Positions 41,394-51,237 of a stretch of 64,000 nt of DNA are shown piece after piece (the stretch's first letter is position 1; each line of letters starts with the position of its first letter). This DNA comes from Candidatus Mycalebacterium zealandia (GTDB lineage: Bacteria; Desulfobacterota_D; UBA1144; Nemesobacterales; Mycalebacteriaceae): contig CP046180.1 of assembly GCA_014075295.1 (NCBI GenBank), forward strand, positions 490,040 to 554,039, given 5' to 3'. The position numbers and the translations under genes were made by a program. The notes beneath the pieces were generated by a model, which ran no database searches, was not told the origin of the DNA, and saw only the letters and a program-made list of their open reading frames with translations.

Positions 41394-42304
41394 GTCATCG
41401 CGCCGTTCCGTTTTCTCATTCTTACCACGAAATAGGTCGCGACAAAAATTGAGGAATATGTTCCCGCTATCACACCAACCATTAGAGTGAACGCGAAATC
41501 GTGAATGACCGCTCCTCCCAGAAAGAACAGAGGTATGAGGACGATGAAAACGGTTATGGTCGTGAGAATTGTTCGCGACAGAGTGCGCGAAATCCCCGTG
41601 TTGACCGCCGTTATAAAGTCGCTTGAAGATTCGTCTTCGGTGTCAAGTGTTTCGCGTATGCGGTCAAATATGACAATTGTGTCGTTCACCGAATATCCGA
41701 CCACCATAAGAAGCGCGGCGACTATGGAAAGCGTAATTTCTTTGTCCGTAAAAGCCAGAAAACCCATTGTTATAACAACGTCGTGAACAAGCGCGGCGAC
41801 GGCTCCGGTCGCGTAGCCGAGTTCAAACCTGAAAATGAGATACAAAAGAACGGCGACGCAACCGAGCAAGAGTGCTATAACCGCTTTTTTCACAAACTCC
41901 TTTCCCACATTGGGTCCGATGTAGTCAATGCGCAGTATGCGCGCCTCCGCAAAACGAGCGCTTTCTCCGGCGGTTTTAGTGAAAGAGGTTTTGAAGGCGT
42001 TGACTTTTTCCGATGACAGTTCATTCACGGTGAACTTAACAAGAAACTCTTTATCAGCCGCTATTCCGAATCTCTGAACTGAAACCGGCTCGTATCCCGA
42101 AGCGGTAAAAATCCGCCTGACTTCCGTCTCCATTACCGAATGGCCCGAAGCGGGCGCTTTTATGTGAACTTCAGTCCCGCCCGTGAACTCAACTCCGGGC
42201 CTGGGACCCCCGTCCATAACAATGGCGGCAAAGCACGCTGTGACCAGCAACACTGAAAAAATCGCCGCGGAGCCGAACCGGGATGTAAAATTAACAACTC
42301 TCAA
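41390..42304 (-). CDS. secF: Protein translocase subunit SecF
   Basis: SecF, with SecD, uses the proton gradient to pull exported proteins through the membrane. The 304-residue protein has a first helix near residues 10-30, the periplasmic FTGGTEV region, and a six-helix export domain with [17 protein letters not shown] and [13 protein letters not shown]. The frame opens at 42400 inside secD; TTG at 42304 gives the usual N-terminus ([10 protein letters not shown]) with a GAAGAG site before it. Confidence 0.92.
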   Translation of the reverse strand: MRVVNFTSRFGSAAIFSVLLVTACFAAIVMDGGPRPGVEFTGGTEVHIKAPASGHSVMETEVRRIFTASGYEPVSVQRFGIAADKEFLVKFTVNELSSEKVNAFKTSFTKTAGESARFAEARILRIDYIGPNVGKEFVKKAVIALLLGCVAVLLYLIFRFELGYATGAVAALVHDVVITMGFLAFTDKEITLSIVAALLMVVGYSVNDTIVIFDRIRETLDTEDESSSDFITAVNTGISRTLSRTILTTITVFIVLIPLFFLGGAVIHDFAFTLMVGVIAGTYSSIFVATYFVVRMRKRNGAMT

Positions 42305-42353
42305 TTTCTCTTCATATCTCCAAAAATATAACAAAGGCGGTAGTTTCGCACGT

Positions 42354-43940
42354 TCACGCTCCCTTTTCTTTCCATAGAAATCCTGAAATAAGACGCGCAA
42401 TTATCAGATTGCTGAACACCGTACAGACGATTCCCGCGCACAAGGTTGCCGCAAAGCCCTTTATTGGCCCGTTGCCGAACCAAAAAAGCACAAGCCCCGC
42501 GAGCAAAGTGGTAACGTTTGCGTCCAGAATTGTTCTGATAGACCTTTTGTATCCGGTTTCAATGGAGTGAAGACGGGATTTTCCCGCTCTCATCTCCTCT
42601 TTGATTCTCTCAAAAATGATTATGTTTCCGTCAACCGCAATTCCGAGCGTTAAAATCATTCCCGCGATGCCCGGAAAAGTGAGAGTTACGCCCAGAGAGG
42701 CGAGCAGCCCCATTATCAGAAACATGTTGATTCCCAGCGCCAGATTAGCGACTACTCCGTGCGTGCCGTAGTAAAGAATCATGAACACAATAACGAGCGC
42801 GCCGCCCACTATCATTGAGAGTTTCCCTTTTTGTATTGAGTCCTTTCCAAGCGAAGGACCTATGAGCCGCTCCTGTTCAACCGTAACCGGAACATTCAAT
42901 GCTCCCGAACGCAGAACAAGCGCCAAGTCTCTGGCTTCCTCCTGCGTGAAGGAGCCCGTTATCTGTCCCTCAAAACTTATGCGGCTTTGAATAACCGGAG
43001 CCGATTTCACAATGCCGTCAAGAACAATCGCAAGCCGGTTTCCTATGTTCGTTTCGGTTAGTTTTCCGAACTTTCCCGCTCCTTGTCCTGAAAAACTGAA
43101 CGAAACCGCGGGTCTGCCGAAACTATCAAACGTGAGCCGTGCGTCCGATATGTGTTCTCCCGTAACCGAACTTCCGGACTCTGTTACGAAGAAGTTTTCA
43201 TTACCTCCCTCAAAACTTTGATGGATTGACAGATTTTTTTCTTTTAAGCCTCTTTCGGTTGCCATTCCCGCGTTGGTAATCGCCTCGGAGCGTGAAAAAC
43301 CCTGCCCGTGCACTTTCTTGAATTCCAAAACTGCGGTTTTCTTAATGATGTCAACAATCCTGTCCCTGTCTTCGTCCGAAGCTCCGGGAACCTGTATTAC
43401 GATTTTACTGTCTCCCAGCCGCGTGATTGACGGCTCCACCAGACCGAAGTCAAGAACCCGGTTTTCTATGACCTGACGAACCTGATCAATTGAACTGTCG
43501 CGTATTTCGGAAATGCCGTAGTTGCTCGGAAAAGCCCTGATGCTCAATTTTTCGAGAGAGGAGCGGACTGTGAGTTCGGGAAACTTTATCTCTATGGCTC
43601 TGAGCGCTTTTGAGAAGAAATCCGCGCTTGAGAACTTCATTGAAATGGCAAAATCTTTTATTTCGGCTTTTGTTATCGCCTCGGCGGGGGGGTCAAACTC
43701 TTCTTTGACTGTTGCGAGAACACCTTCAAGCCGTCTGTTGACGCCTTGATCGGTTTCAACTCCCAGTTGAATAAAGACGCCGCCGCGAAGGTCAAGCCCG
43801 AGACGGATTCCCCGCGCCGGAAACGCTTTTGACCACCAGTCGGGCAACGCGCCGCCCCAGATATTGGGGGCCAGAAAAATTACCGAAAGGACAATAAGAG
43901 ATCCAACAATGGCAAGCCAGAGTTTTGAAACTCCGCCCAA
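42354..43940 (-). CDS. secD: Protein translocase subunit SecD
   Basis: SecD partners SecF in late protein translocation. The 528-residue protein starts with one membrane helix, then RLGLDLRGGVFIQLGVE, a large periplasmic P1 region (about 45-320) with RQVIENRVLDFGLVEPSI, and a five-helix export domain with GIAVDGNIIIFERIKEEM and RTILDANVTTLLAGLVLFWFG. Two bases separate it from yajC, and 49 from secF. Confidence 0.95.
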   Translation of the reverse strand: MGGVSKLWLAIVGSLIVLSVIFLAPNIWGGALPDWWSKAFPARGIRLGLDLRGGVFIQLGVETDQGVNRRLEGVLATVKEEFDPPAEAITKAEIKDFAISMKFSSADFFSKALRAIEIKFPELTVRSSLEKLSIRAFPSNYGISEIRDSSIDQVRQVIENRVLDFGLVEPSITRLGDSKIVIQVPGASDEDRDRIVDIIKKTAVLEFKKVHGQGFSRSEAITNAGMATERGLKEKNLSIHQSFEGGNENFFVTESGSSVTGEHISDARLTFDSFGRPAVSFSFSGQGAGKFGKLTETNIGNRLAIVLDGIVKSAPVIQSRISFEGQITGSFTQEEARDLALVLRSGALNVPVTVEQERLIGPSLGKDSIQKGKLSMIVGGALVIVFMILYYGTHGVVANLALGINMFLIMGLLASLGVTLTFPGIAGMILTLGIAVDGNIIIFERIKEEMRAGKSRLHSIETGYKRSIRTILDANVTTLLAGLVLFWFGNGPIKGFAATLCAGIVCTVFSNLIIARLISGFLWKEKGA

Positions 43941-43942
43941 TA

Positions 43943-44311
43943 TCAGTTACCAGCCTCTTGTTCCGTTTTGGAAGCCGCCGCGGACAGTGTCGCTTTCACC
44001 GTCACTCCCTTCGCTATTTCAAGCGTGATGATTTCTCCGTCTCTGTCGGTTATTGTCGCGTATATGCCGCCGTTTGTAATGACTTCATCGCCGCGTTTGA
44101 GGCTTTTGAGCATCTCATCTCGCACGCGTGAACGCTTCTGTTGCGGGCGTATAATTAAGAAATAGAAAATCACAAAAAGAAGAACAAAAGGCAGCACACC
44201 CGTCAGCATGGACTGCCCGCCTCCGCCTCCCTCCTGAGCGAAAACCTCCGAGGGAACGGGAATAAAAGTTAAGGCGGCAACCGCCAGTATGCGAAAATTG
44301 AAATTTTTCAA
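43943..44311 (-). CDS. yajC: SecYEG accessory protein YajC
   Basis: YajC is a small membrane protein of the SecDF-YajC complex. This 122-residue version has an N-terminal hydrophobic segment resembling a signal peptide (ILAVAALTFIPVPSEVFA), a glycine-rich linker, the core helix VLPFVLLFVIFYFLIIRPQQKR, and the cytosolic LKRGDEVITNGGIYATI domain. It leads the yajC-secD-secF-pheS-dcd operon. Confidence 0.93.
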   Translation of the reverse strand: MKNFNFRILAVAALTFIPVPSEVFAQEGGGGGQSMLTGVLPFVLLFVIFYFLIIRPQQKRSRVRDEMLKSLKRGDEVITNGGIYATITDRDGEIITLEIAKGVTVKATLSAAASKTEQEAGN

Positions 44312-44362
44312 AACTTGAAACTCCTCCGCAAGAAAGCGTTTTTTTGAAGTAAAACCTGCGAT

Positions 44363-44391
44363 TTTATAACCATTATGCAGTTTGTTTTCAA
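44363..44391 (-). promoter_or_regulatory. Putative sigma70-type promoter of yajC-secDF
   Basis: On the minus strand TTGAAA (44391-44386) and TATAAA (44368-44363) have a 17-base spacer, within the 111-base gap between dapB and yajC. The predicted start near 44356 leaves a leader of about 45 bases containing GGAGGAG. Confidence 0.55.
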
Positions 44392-44422
44392 GCGACCATC
44401 CAATTTTGCCGCCCGTAATTTC

Positions 44423-45205
44423 TTAAAGCCCCAGAACTTCCTTCATTTCGTATATTCCGGCGGGTTTGCTGCCAACCCATCTCACTGCCTTGATAGCTCC
44501 CGCGGCAAAAATCTCTCTGCCGTGCGCCTTATGCGAAAACTCAACCCTTTCGCCGCGTCCGAGGAAGAAAACCGTGTGATCTCCGGGGGTGTCGCCACCT
44601 CGGATTGACTGTATTCCTATCTCATTTTTCCCGCGTTTGTTGTCCGTCCCCTCTCTTGCGCAGACGGCGGTTTTTTCAAGCGTTTTGCCCCTTGCTCCGG
44701 CGGCGGCGCGGGCAAGCGCCAGAGCCGTTCCGCTTGGCGCGTCCGTTTTTGCCGAATGGTGCGCCTCCACCACTTCTATGTCAAAATCCGTGCCGAGTTT
44801 GCGCGCCGCCTCCGCGACAACGCTTTCAAGCAGATTTATTCCAATGCTCATGTTGGGCGCTATTACGCACGGGAAGGACTTTGCCGCGCGCTCAATCTCT
44901 TTGCGCTGTTTTGAGGAAAAGCCCGTTGTTCCAATAATCATTGCTTTACCGGTCTTCGCGCACCACCGTGCGTGAGACACAGTGGCTTCGGGCGATGTGA
45001 AGTCCACGATTACATCGGCGGATTCAGACGCTTTTTTTATGTTCCCGCAAACCTCAACGCCCGCGACTTCTCGCCCGACCAGAGCGTGCCCGGTTTTTTC
45101 ATAAAGACCCGCAATCTTGATGTCGCGCGTTTTCGCGGCTTCAGAGATTATCGACGAGCCCATGCGCCCCGCCGCTCCCGCTATGGATATTTGAATGGTT
45201 TTCAT
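44423..45205 (-). CDS. dapB: 4-hydroxy-tetrahydrodipicolinate reductase
   Basis: DapB reduces HTPA in the diaminopimelate/lysine pathway, needed for peptidoglycan. The 260-residue protein has the nucleotide-binding ISIAGAAGRMGSSII, VDFTSPEATVSHARWC, GTTGFSSKQ, NMSIGINLL, and the catalytic VVEAHHSAKTDAPSGTALALA. It is monocistronic as far as can be seen and divergent from yicC. Confidence 0.95.
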   Translation of the reverse strand: MKTIQISIAGAAGRMGSSIISEAAKTRDIKIAGLYEKTGHALVGREVAGVEVCGNIKKASESADVIVDFTSPEATVSHARWCAKTGKAMIIGTTGFSSKQRKEIERAAKSFPCVIAPNMSIGINLLESVVAEAARKLGTDFDIEVVEAHHSAKTDAPSGTALALARAAAGARGKTLEKTAVCAREGTDNKRGKNEIGIQSIRGGDTPGDHTVFFLGRGERVEFSHKAHGREIFAAGAIKAVRWVGSKPAGIYEMKEVLGL

Positions 45206-45207
45206 CT

Positions 45208-45236
45208 TTTACATAGTGAGAAAATTAAAGTAGAAT
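45208..45236 (+). promoter_or_regulatory. Putative sigma70-type promoter of yicC
   Basis: TTTACA at 45208-45213 and TAGAAT at 45231-45236 with a 17-base spacer, in the dapB/yicC divergent gap. The predicted start near 45243 leaves about 60 bases of leader. Confidence 0.45.
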
Positions 45237-45304
45237 CACTCCGTTTCCGGTTAGGTTAAACACCGGACGCGGCAGTTTCAAGAAACGCCGTAAAACATCC
45301 TGAA

Positions 45305-46177
45305 ATGAAAAGTATGACGGGCTTCGGAAGAAGCGAAATGGAAGTTGAGGGCGGCAGGCTCATTGTCGAAGCGCGCAGTGAAAACCACAGGTTTTTTGAC
45401 ACGCGCATCCAACTTCCCGAAGCGGTCGGGTTTCTTGAGAACGACATTCTTAAACTGTTAAAAAAGGTCGCGCTGAGGGGAAAGGTGAAAATCACCGTCA
45501 TATATGAAAGCAACCGGGCGGACAGTCCTGAAATTAACTTTGTCGCCGCACGCTCCGCTTTTGCGAGTCTTAAAAAACTCAAAAACACTCTCGGTCTCAA
45601 GGGAGACATAACGGTTGACCACATACTGTCTTTCGGGGAGTTGATTACAAAAACGCCATCCGTTCGCAAGCCGGGACGGAAAAAGGCGGGGCTTGTAAAA
45701 AAAGCATCTGAGAGCGCGATAGACAATCTGGACAAAAGCAAAAGCCGCGAGGGCAAACTTCTTCACAAGGATTTGCTTCTGCGCACCGCGAAATGCAAAC
45801 GTATTGTGCTGAAAATCAGTAACGAGCGCGGCAAGCACGAAAAAGAGGTTAAGCGCAAACTTGCGGAGAAGGCGCGTTCTCTTAAAAGCGAAAATGCGGA
45901 CGAAGCCAGAATCTATCAGGAGATTGCCGCCGTGTCCGAGAAAAGCGACATAACCGAAGAGATAGTGAGGATGAACTCCCATCTCGTCCGTTTTTCAGAG
46001 TTTGTTTCCAAGTCCAATGTTTCGGTGGGAAAGGAGCTTGATTTTCTCACTCAGGAGATGAACCGCGAAGCCGGAACCATTTCGGCAAAATCGAAATCTC
46101 CCGCCATTTCTCATCTGGCGGTGGATTTGAGGTCGGAGATAGAAAAAATGCGCGAGCAGGTTCAAAATGTGGAATAG
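45305..46177 (+). CDS. yicC: YicC/YloC family endoribonuclease
   Basis: YicC-family proteins are now regarded as Mg-dependent endoribonucleases linked to mRNA and sRNA turnover. The 290-residue protein has the full signature: [30 protein letters not shown] at the N-terminus, and the C-terminal [20 protein letters not shown] block. No usual gmk or rpoZ neighbour follows; sucD comes next after 87 bases. Confidence 0.92.
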   Translation: MKSMTGFGRSEMEVEGGRLIVEARSENHRFFDTRIQLPEAVGFLENDILKLLKKVALRGKVKITVIYESNRADSPEINFVAARSAFASLKKLKNTLGLKGDITVDHILSFGELITKTPSVRKPGRKKAGLVKKASESAIDNLDKSKSREGKLLHKDLLLRTAKCKRIVLKISNERGKHEKEVKRKLAEKARSLKSENADEARIYQEIAAVSEKSDITEEIVRMNSHLVRFSEFVSKSNVSVGKELDFLTQEMNREAGTISAKSKSPAISHLAVDLRSEIEKMREQVQNVE

Positions 46178-46264
46178 CGGTTTTGAAACGCAAATCCGGT
46201 TGTGTTACCTTTTAGGGCTTCGGGGCGGTGGTAAGCCGACTTTCGGAACGGAGAAATAAAAAGG

Positions 46265-47140
46265 ATGAGTGTTCTTGTTGATAAAAATACCAAAGCGATA
46301 GTGCAGGGAATTACCGGAAGCCAGGGGCTTTTCCATGCGACGCAGTGCAGGGAATACGGAACTTCGGTAGTCGGGGGCGTAACCCCCGGAAAGGGTGGAA
46401 CCGAGGTTGAAGGGTTCAAGGTTTTTGATTCAGTTTCGCAAGCTGTGGACGCGACGCAGGCGAACACTTCACTTATCTTTGTGCCTGCTCCATTTGCCCT
46501 TGACTCCATACTTGAAGCCGCCGAAGCGGGAGTGGAACTCATAATCTGCATAACCGAGGGTATTCCGACCCGCGATGTTATGGTAGCGAAGAACTTCCTC
46601 AAAGGGTCGCGTTCGCGGCTTGTGGGACCAAACTGTCCCGGTGTGATGACTCCGGGAGAGGCGAAGGTCGGAATCATGCCCGGATACATACACAAACCCG
46701 GCAGGGTGGGCGTCATATCCCGTAGTGGAACTCTGACGTATGAGGCGGTGTGGCAGCTTTCCAATCTCGGTATAGGGCAGTCTTCATGCGTTGGCATAGG
46801 TGGAGACCCGATAATTGGAACTACCTTCACAGACGCCCTTGAACTGTTCCAGAACGACCCCGACACGGACGCGATAGTGCTTATCGGAGAGATAGGCGGC
46901 AGCGATGAAGAAGAGGCGGCGGATTATATTAAAAACAACATTACCAAGCCGGTTGCCGCTTTTATAGCGGGTGCGACCGCTCCTCCGGGCAAAAGAATGG
47001 GGCACGCCGGAGCCATTATTTCGTCAAGTTCAGGCGGCGCGGAGGACAAGTTCAAAGCTCTTGAACTTGCCGGCGCAGCTATTTGCAGAAGCCCCGCGGA
47101 AATGGGTGAAACACTGAAAGGGAAGATGGGAAATAGTTGA
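46265..47140 (+). CDS. sucD: Succinyl-CoA synthetase alpha subunit
   Basis: SucD forms succinyl-CoA synthetase with SucC in the TCA cycle. The 291-residue protein has the CoA-binding [43 protein letters not shown], and the phosphohistidine in [13 protein letters not shown]. sucC, usually just upstream, is absent: yicC precedes it. A TTGAAA/TACCTT pair at 46183-46211 may be its promoter. Confidence 0.94.
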   Translation: MSVLVDKNTKAIVQGITGSQGLFHATQCREYGTSVVGGVTPGKGGTEVEGFKVFDSVSQAVDATQANTSLIFVPAPFALDSILEAAEAGVELIICITEGIPTRDVMVAKNFLKGSRSRLVGPNCPGVMTPGEAKVGIMPGYIHKPGRVGVISRSGTLTYEAVWQLSNLGIGQSSCVGIGGDPIIGTTFTDALELFQNDPDTDAIVLIGEIGGSDEEEAADYIKNNITKPVAAFIAGATAPPGKRMGHAGAIISSSSGGAEDKFKALELAGAAICRSPAEMGETLKGKMGNS

Positions 47141-47178
47141 GTTTCCCGCTCCGCCTTTTTCTGTTGGCGCGGTAGCGG

Positions 47179-48912
47179 ATGGAAAATCGCGAACAGATTT
47201 CAAAACAGACAAGCATTCCGTCTCTGCTTAAGAGGCATAAGCCTCAACTTATAGCGGGGATTGTTGCACTTTCGGTTGTTGACCTGCTGCAGATGGCGAT
47301 ACCGCTGGTGATTAAGCAGGCGACTGACGCTTTTGTGCGCGGCGGACCGGACGCTGCGGATTTCGTCAAACTCTGCGCTTTTTACATTCTGGGCATGGGT
47401 GTTGCCATTTCGCTTTTCCGCTTCGGATGGCGTTATTTCATAATGGGTTCTGCGCGCAAGATAGAGCGCAGCCTCAGAGACGAATTTTTCTCTCATCTCC
47501 AGCGGCTTGATATATCCCAAATTACCTCACGCAAGGTGGGGGATTTGATGGCTCACGCCGTCAACGACGTAGAAACTCTGAAGTTCGCCTGCGGACTCGG
47601 CGTTCTGGTTGCCTATGACGGAATGTTCCTTCTGGTTTTCATAATGGGCGCGATGTTTTACATATCGCCTGTGGTCGCGGCGGTGCTATGTGTGCCGTTT
47701 GCAATAATGATGATTTTCGTCATAAAAGGTGGAAGGGAAATAGAAAAACGGTTCAGAAAAACTCAGGACTCTTTTTCGCTTCTGACCGAAAGCGCCCGCA
47801 GACCGATTCTCGGCATTAAAGCTGTCAAGTCTTTGCGCATGGAGGAGACCGAAACCGGGAACTTCGGCGAATCAAGCCGTCACTACGCGCAAAGCAACAT
47901 TCACCTCGCACGGCTTTGGGCCGTATATCAACCCGCCATTTCACTGTGTGTTGGAATCGCCGGAGTCGCCTTTCTTCTGCTCGGTGGCGCGCACGCGATA
48001 GAGGGGGAGATGACGCTTGGAGATTTCACCGCGCTACTTGTCTATCTGTCGATGCTCTCTTGGCCCATGATGGCGATGGGCTGGGCTCAGGACATTCTGC
48101 GCAGGGGTAATTCCTCCATCAAACGTCTCAATTCCATTTTGAAACTCAGTGTCGCACCGGACGTGCGGGAGGTTTTTGCGCGAATGAAAGGCGACCTGCA
48201 AGTGCGCGAAACAGGCGTTTCATTCGGAGGAGTGAAGATTCTTGACGGCTGTTCTTTCACCGTGCGCTCGGGTGAAACCGCATGCATTGTAGGCGTAACG
48301 GGGTCGGGCAAAACCACGCTTGCGAACATAATCAGCGGAGAAACCGAATCCGGCGACGGCTCAGTGCTTATCGGTGGAACCGACACACGGTCGATAAGGC
48401 GCGCGCAACTTAAAAGAGATTTTGTTCGTGTTGACCGTGAGGCATTTATCTTCAGTGGCACGGTGAGAGAAAACATCAACTTTATGCAGCCCCGCTCTGA
48501 TGAAGAAACCCGGCGCGCGGTGGAAATATGCGGAATGACCGAAGAGATTGAAGGGTTTGAACGGGGCCTTGACTCGGTTCTCGGAGAGCGGGGAATCAAT
48601 ATTTCCGAAGGGCAGAAGCAGAGGGTTTCAATTGCTCGCTCAGTCATTTTTGAGCCGGCGGTTTTAATCCTTGATGACGCGCTTTCGTCCGTTGACCTTT
48701 CAACCGAAGCGAAAGTGACTGACAACTTATGTCGCTGGGCAAAGGAGACCGGAACGGCTCTGATTATTATCTCAAGCCGCACCAATTCCTCGCATCTGGC
48801 GGACGTGATTATGGTTCTTGATGGCGGAAAAATCGCCGAGAGGGGAACGCATTCCGAACTTGTGGCGCAAGACGGCATCTATGCCGGAATGCACAGGATC
48901 CAGACGCGATGA
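47179..48912 (+). CDS. MdlA-like ABC exporter half (degenerate ATPase site)
   Basis: A 577-residue type IV ABC half-transporter: six membrane helices (about 15-310) and a nucleotide-binding domain. Walker A has K378 in GVTGSGKTT, the signature is ISEGQKQR at 475-482, and Walker B ends D499-D500, so the catalytic glutamate is an aspartate; the H-loop reads ISSRTNS with no histidine, and the Q-loop glutamine appears replaced (VDREAFIFSGT). This is the pattern of the degenerate partner in heterodimeric exporters such as MdlA or TM287. The next gene, overlapping by four bases, supplies the other half. Substrate unknown. Confidence 0.85.
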   Translation: MENREQISKQTSIPSLLKRHKPQLIAGIVALSVVDLLQMAIPLVIKQATDAFVRGGPDAADFVKLCAFYILGMGVAISLFRFGWRYFIMGSARKIERSLRDEFFSHLQRLDISQITSRKVGDLMAHAVNDVETLKFACGLGVLVAYDGMFLLVFIMGAMFYISPVVAAVLCVPFAIMMIFVIKGGREIEKRFRKTQDSFSLLTESARRPILGIKAVKSLRMEETETGNFGESSRHYAQSNIHLARLWAVYQPAISLCVGIAGVAFLLLGGAHAIEGEMTLGDFTALLVYLSMLSWPMMAMGWAQDILRRGNSSIKRLNSILKLSVAPDVREVFARMKGDLQVRETGVSFGGVKILDGCSFTVRSGETACIVGVTGSGKTTLANIISGETESGDGSVLIGGTDTRSIRRAQLKRDFVRVDREAFIFSGTVRENINFMQPRSDEETRRAVEICGMTEEIEGFERGLDSVLGERGINISEGQKQRVSIARSVIFEPAVLILDDALSSVDLSTEAKVTDNLCRWAKETGTALIIISSRTNSSHLADVIMVLDGGKIAERGTHSELVAQDGIYAGMHRIQTR

Positions 48913-50786
48913 ACGGCAACAGAGGAGAGAAAAACATATTCACCACCCTGCGCGACAGGAAAATGCTGTCGTGGCTTGCCGGATTTATCAGGCGGCGCGG
49001 CGGTTTTCTTGCGGCGGCTTTTATTCTTATGACCTGCACCGCCGCGCTTGAGATTGCCGTGCCGTATATCGCGCGGCACGCAGTTGACAACCATATTTCG
49101 CTTTTGTGGCAGAAAAATTCTGCGGGCAAAATTGTTGAAATCGCCTCTTCCGCGCCTCCGTCCCGGGGAGGGAAGACCAAAAGATACCTTGTGGTTGACA
49201 CAAGCAATCCCTCTTCGAAATCATCAAAAATAGTGGAGCGCAACCCCGAACTGTTTGAGCTCGCCCGCGGCACGGCGCATATAAGCGAAAAGAATTTGCT
49301 TTTGTTGTCCGATGGCGAAATCAAAACTCTGAGGGCGACGGACATGGACGGCATTGTCCGCCTTGCGGTCATTATGATGCTTTGTGTTGTCGGAATTTTC
49401 TCCATGTCTTCGCTCTCAAACTATCTGCTTAAAGTGTCGGGCGAACACATAATTCGCGACATTAGGGAGCGGACTTTCAGGCGCATAATGTCTTTACCGC
49501 AGAAGTTTTTTGACGAAAACCCGACCGGCAGAATCACAACGCGCGTTACCAACGATTTGAATTCCATAAGCGATATGTATTCTTCGGTGGTTGTCCAAGT
49601 GCTCAAAGACCTGTTCCTTTTCGTAGGGGTGGCGGTTGTGATGTTCAGCCTTGATTCCGAACTCGCGCTGACGATGATATTCATAGTCGGCGGCACGGCA
49701 TTTGTGGCGCATTTCTTTCGCAGGCGTCTCAGGTTTTCGCACCGCAGAATAAGACGCTCAATAGCGCGACTCAACTCATTTGTGCAGGAAAGCGTAAGAG
49801 GAATCCGAATCATAAAAGACTACGGAAGAGAGGATCAAAACTTCGGCAGATTCAGGGAGACGAACAAGGAGAATTTTCTCGCCAATATGGAGCAACTATG
49901 GGTTTTTGAGGTTTTTCGTCCGTTTATTGAATATGCCGCTGTTGCCGCGATAGGGATTATAATCTGGCACGGAGGCACGGGCGTCATTGACGGGAAGTTC
50001 ACGGCCGGGACTCTGATAGCGTTTATCTATTACACAAGAATGATGTTCCGACCCGTGCTTGAAGTGTCGGAGAAATACAACATTCTCCAGTCCGCCATAG
50101 CGGCGACTGAAAACCTTTATGACATCAACGAGGTTGACCCGGAGAGGGCGGGCGAATTGTCGTCCTCTGAGCGCGGGGGTGAGATGGAGTTTCAGAATGT
50201 GTGGTTTTCCTACGGAGGTGGAAAATGGGTTCTGAAAAATGTGTCTTTCAAGATGTCCGCGGGTGAGTGGGTGGCAATTGTGGGGCTTACGGGTTCGGGT
50301 AAATCCACCATGTTCAACCTTATGTTTCGTCTCTACGAGCCGCAGAGAGGCAAGATACTTTTTAACGGCATTGATACTTCTCACGCTGATTTAAAATGGC
50401 TCAGAAGCCGGATAGCACCCGTTTTTCAGGAAAGAAAATACTATGAGAAAAAGGACGATTCGCGTGGAGGGGCTCTGTCTTCGGGCGAGGAACAGATTAA
50501 AAATATTGACGAAGTTCTGGCGGGCGAGCCCGCGATTGTGATTATGGACGAAGCGACATCAAACATGGACGCGAGAACCGAGAAGGACTCCGTCAGAAAA
50601 GTTCGGGATTTGTCTCTAAAAAGAGGATTCAGCCTCATAACTATAGCGCACCGGCTGTCGAGCGTGCGCGAAGCGGACAGAATAATGGTCGTCCACAATG
50701 GCGAGATTGTTGAAACGGGAACCCACAGCGAACTCAGCGCCATGCGCGGGGTTTACAACTCTCTGGATAAATTCGCCAGCGGCTGA
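48909..50786 (+). CDS. MdlB-like ABC exporter half with shortened nucleotide-binding domain
   Basis: A 625-residue half-transporter pairing with the gene before it. It has a long insertion between the first two helices (about residues 60-150) and then a normal exporter core. The ATPase domain has K465 in GLTGSGKST, Q507 in FQE, signature LSSGE at 523-527, D547-E548 in MDEATSNMD, and H581 in AHRLSS. Only 16 residues separate the Q-loop glutamine from the signature, where family members have 50 or more, so most of the helical subdomain is missing. The frame is intact on both sides. The catalytic glutamate and histidine remain, so the consensus site formed with the partner's ISEGQ may still work. 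Confidence 0.82.
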   Translation: MNGNRGEKNIFTTLRDRKMLSWLAGFIRRRGGFLAAAFILMTCTAALEIAVPYIARHAVDNHISLLWQKNSAGKIVEIASSAPPSRGGKTKRYLVVDTSNPSSKSSKIVERNPELFELARGTAHISEKNLLLLSDGEIKTLRATDMDGIVRLAVIMMLCVVGIFSMSSLSNYLLKVSGEHIIRDIRERTFRRIMSLPQKFFDENPTGRITTRVTNDLNSISDMYSSVVVQVLKDLFLFVGVAVVMFSLDSELALTMIFIVGGTAFVAHFFRRRLRFSHRRIRRSIARLNSFVQESVRGIRIIKDYGREDQNFGRFRETNKENFLANMEQLWVFEVFRPFIEYAAVAAIGIIIWHGGTGVIDGKFTAGTLIAFIYYTRMMFRPVLEVSEKYNILQSAIAATENLYDINEVDPERAGELSSSERGGEMEFQNVWFSYGGGKWVLKNVSFKMSAGEWVAIVGLTGSGKSTMFNLMFRLYEPQRGKILFNGIDTSHADLKWLRSRIAPVFQERKYYEKKDDSRGGALSSGEEQIKNIDEVLAGEPAIVIMDEATSNMDARTEKDSVRKVRDLSLKRGFSLITIAHRLSSVREADRIMVVHNGEIVETGTHSELSAMRGVYNSLDKFASG

Positions 50787-50911
50787 AAATGTGAGTTCAA
50801 ATACGGGGAACACAATTTTTGCGCTTGTCAAAAGGCGGCAATTGTTAACTAAACATCGCAACGTCAGAGGTTAAGATAGATTAAAGTATTGTGTCTCCGA
50901 ACTTTTGAATA

Positions 50912-50928
50912 CAAGACACTAGGTCTTG
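50912..50928. repeat. Palindrome CAAGACACTAGGTCTTG downstream of the lipoprotein gene
   Basis: A 6-base inverted repeat (CAAGAC/GTCTTG) with a 5-base centre, starting five bases past the lipoprotein stop. A related palindrome with shared flanks (tctccga on one side, ATT on the other) lies at 51221-51237, upstream of the same gene. Confidence 0.6.
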
Positions 50929-50932
50929 ATTA

Positions 50933-51190
50933 TTATTTATCTATTCTAATACATTCAACAAGTATTTCCTGTGTTGAGACTGTTGCTTTTCCTCTTCGCA
51001 GTATCTCATAACTGTCCCATCCATCTTTTTCACACTCTTTTTGGGCTTTTTTATAACACTCAACTATCTCTGAGCAGCTAATAGAAAGTGCAGAAACTCC
51101 TCCGGGTCCAGGAACAGGGACGGCTTTCGTAAAACAACCTGTAACTGACATCAGAGTAATTCCCACCAATATGAGTTTAATTTTATTCAT
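50933..51190 (-). CDS. Small lipoprotein, function unknown
   Basis: An 85-residue predicted lipoprotein: positively charged MNKIK, a hydrophobic stretch, and lipobox SVTGC with C19. The mature part has four more cysteines (ISCSEIVECYKKAQKEC and near the end LVECIR), which could form two disulfides in the periplasm. The ATG at 51190 is firmly supported by GGAGG six bases upstream; the frame continues to 51373 without meaning. I do not recognise a named family. Related palindromes flank the gene on both sides. Confidence 0.8.
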   Translation of the reverse strand: MNKIKLILVGITLMSVTGCFTKAVPVPGPGGVSALSISCSEIVECYKKAQKECEKDGWDSYEILRRGKATVSTQEILVECIRIDK

Positions 51191-51220
51191 AATAAGCCTC
51201 CAATTTGTATTTCTCCGACA

Positions 51221-51237
51221 CAAGATGCCATGTCTTG
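51221..51237. repeat. Palindrome CAAGATGCCATGTCTTG upstream of the lipoprotein gene
   Basis: An inverted repeat (CAAGA/TCTTG plus a wobble pair) 31 bases before the lipoprotein ATG, just after a possible -10 (minus strand TACTAT). It aligns with the palindrome at 50912-50928 over about 21 bases (minus-strand form AATCAAGACMTRGYRTCTTGT). It could be an operator or one end of a small cassette. Confidence 0.5.

Noticed and set aside
46201..46245. Leader of sucD considered as a riboswitch (GGCTT...AAGCC stem)
   Set aside because: A single five-base stem with a 12-base loop and no conserved aptamer core that I recognise; too weak to report as a feature.
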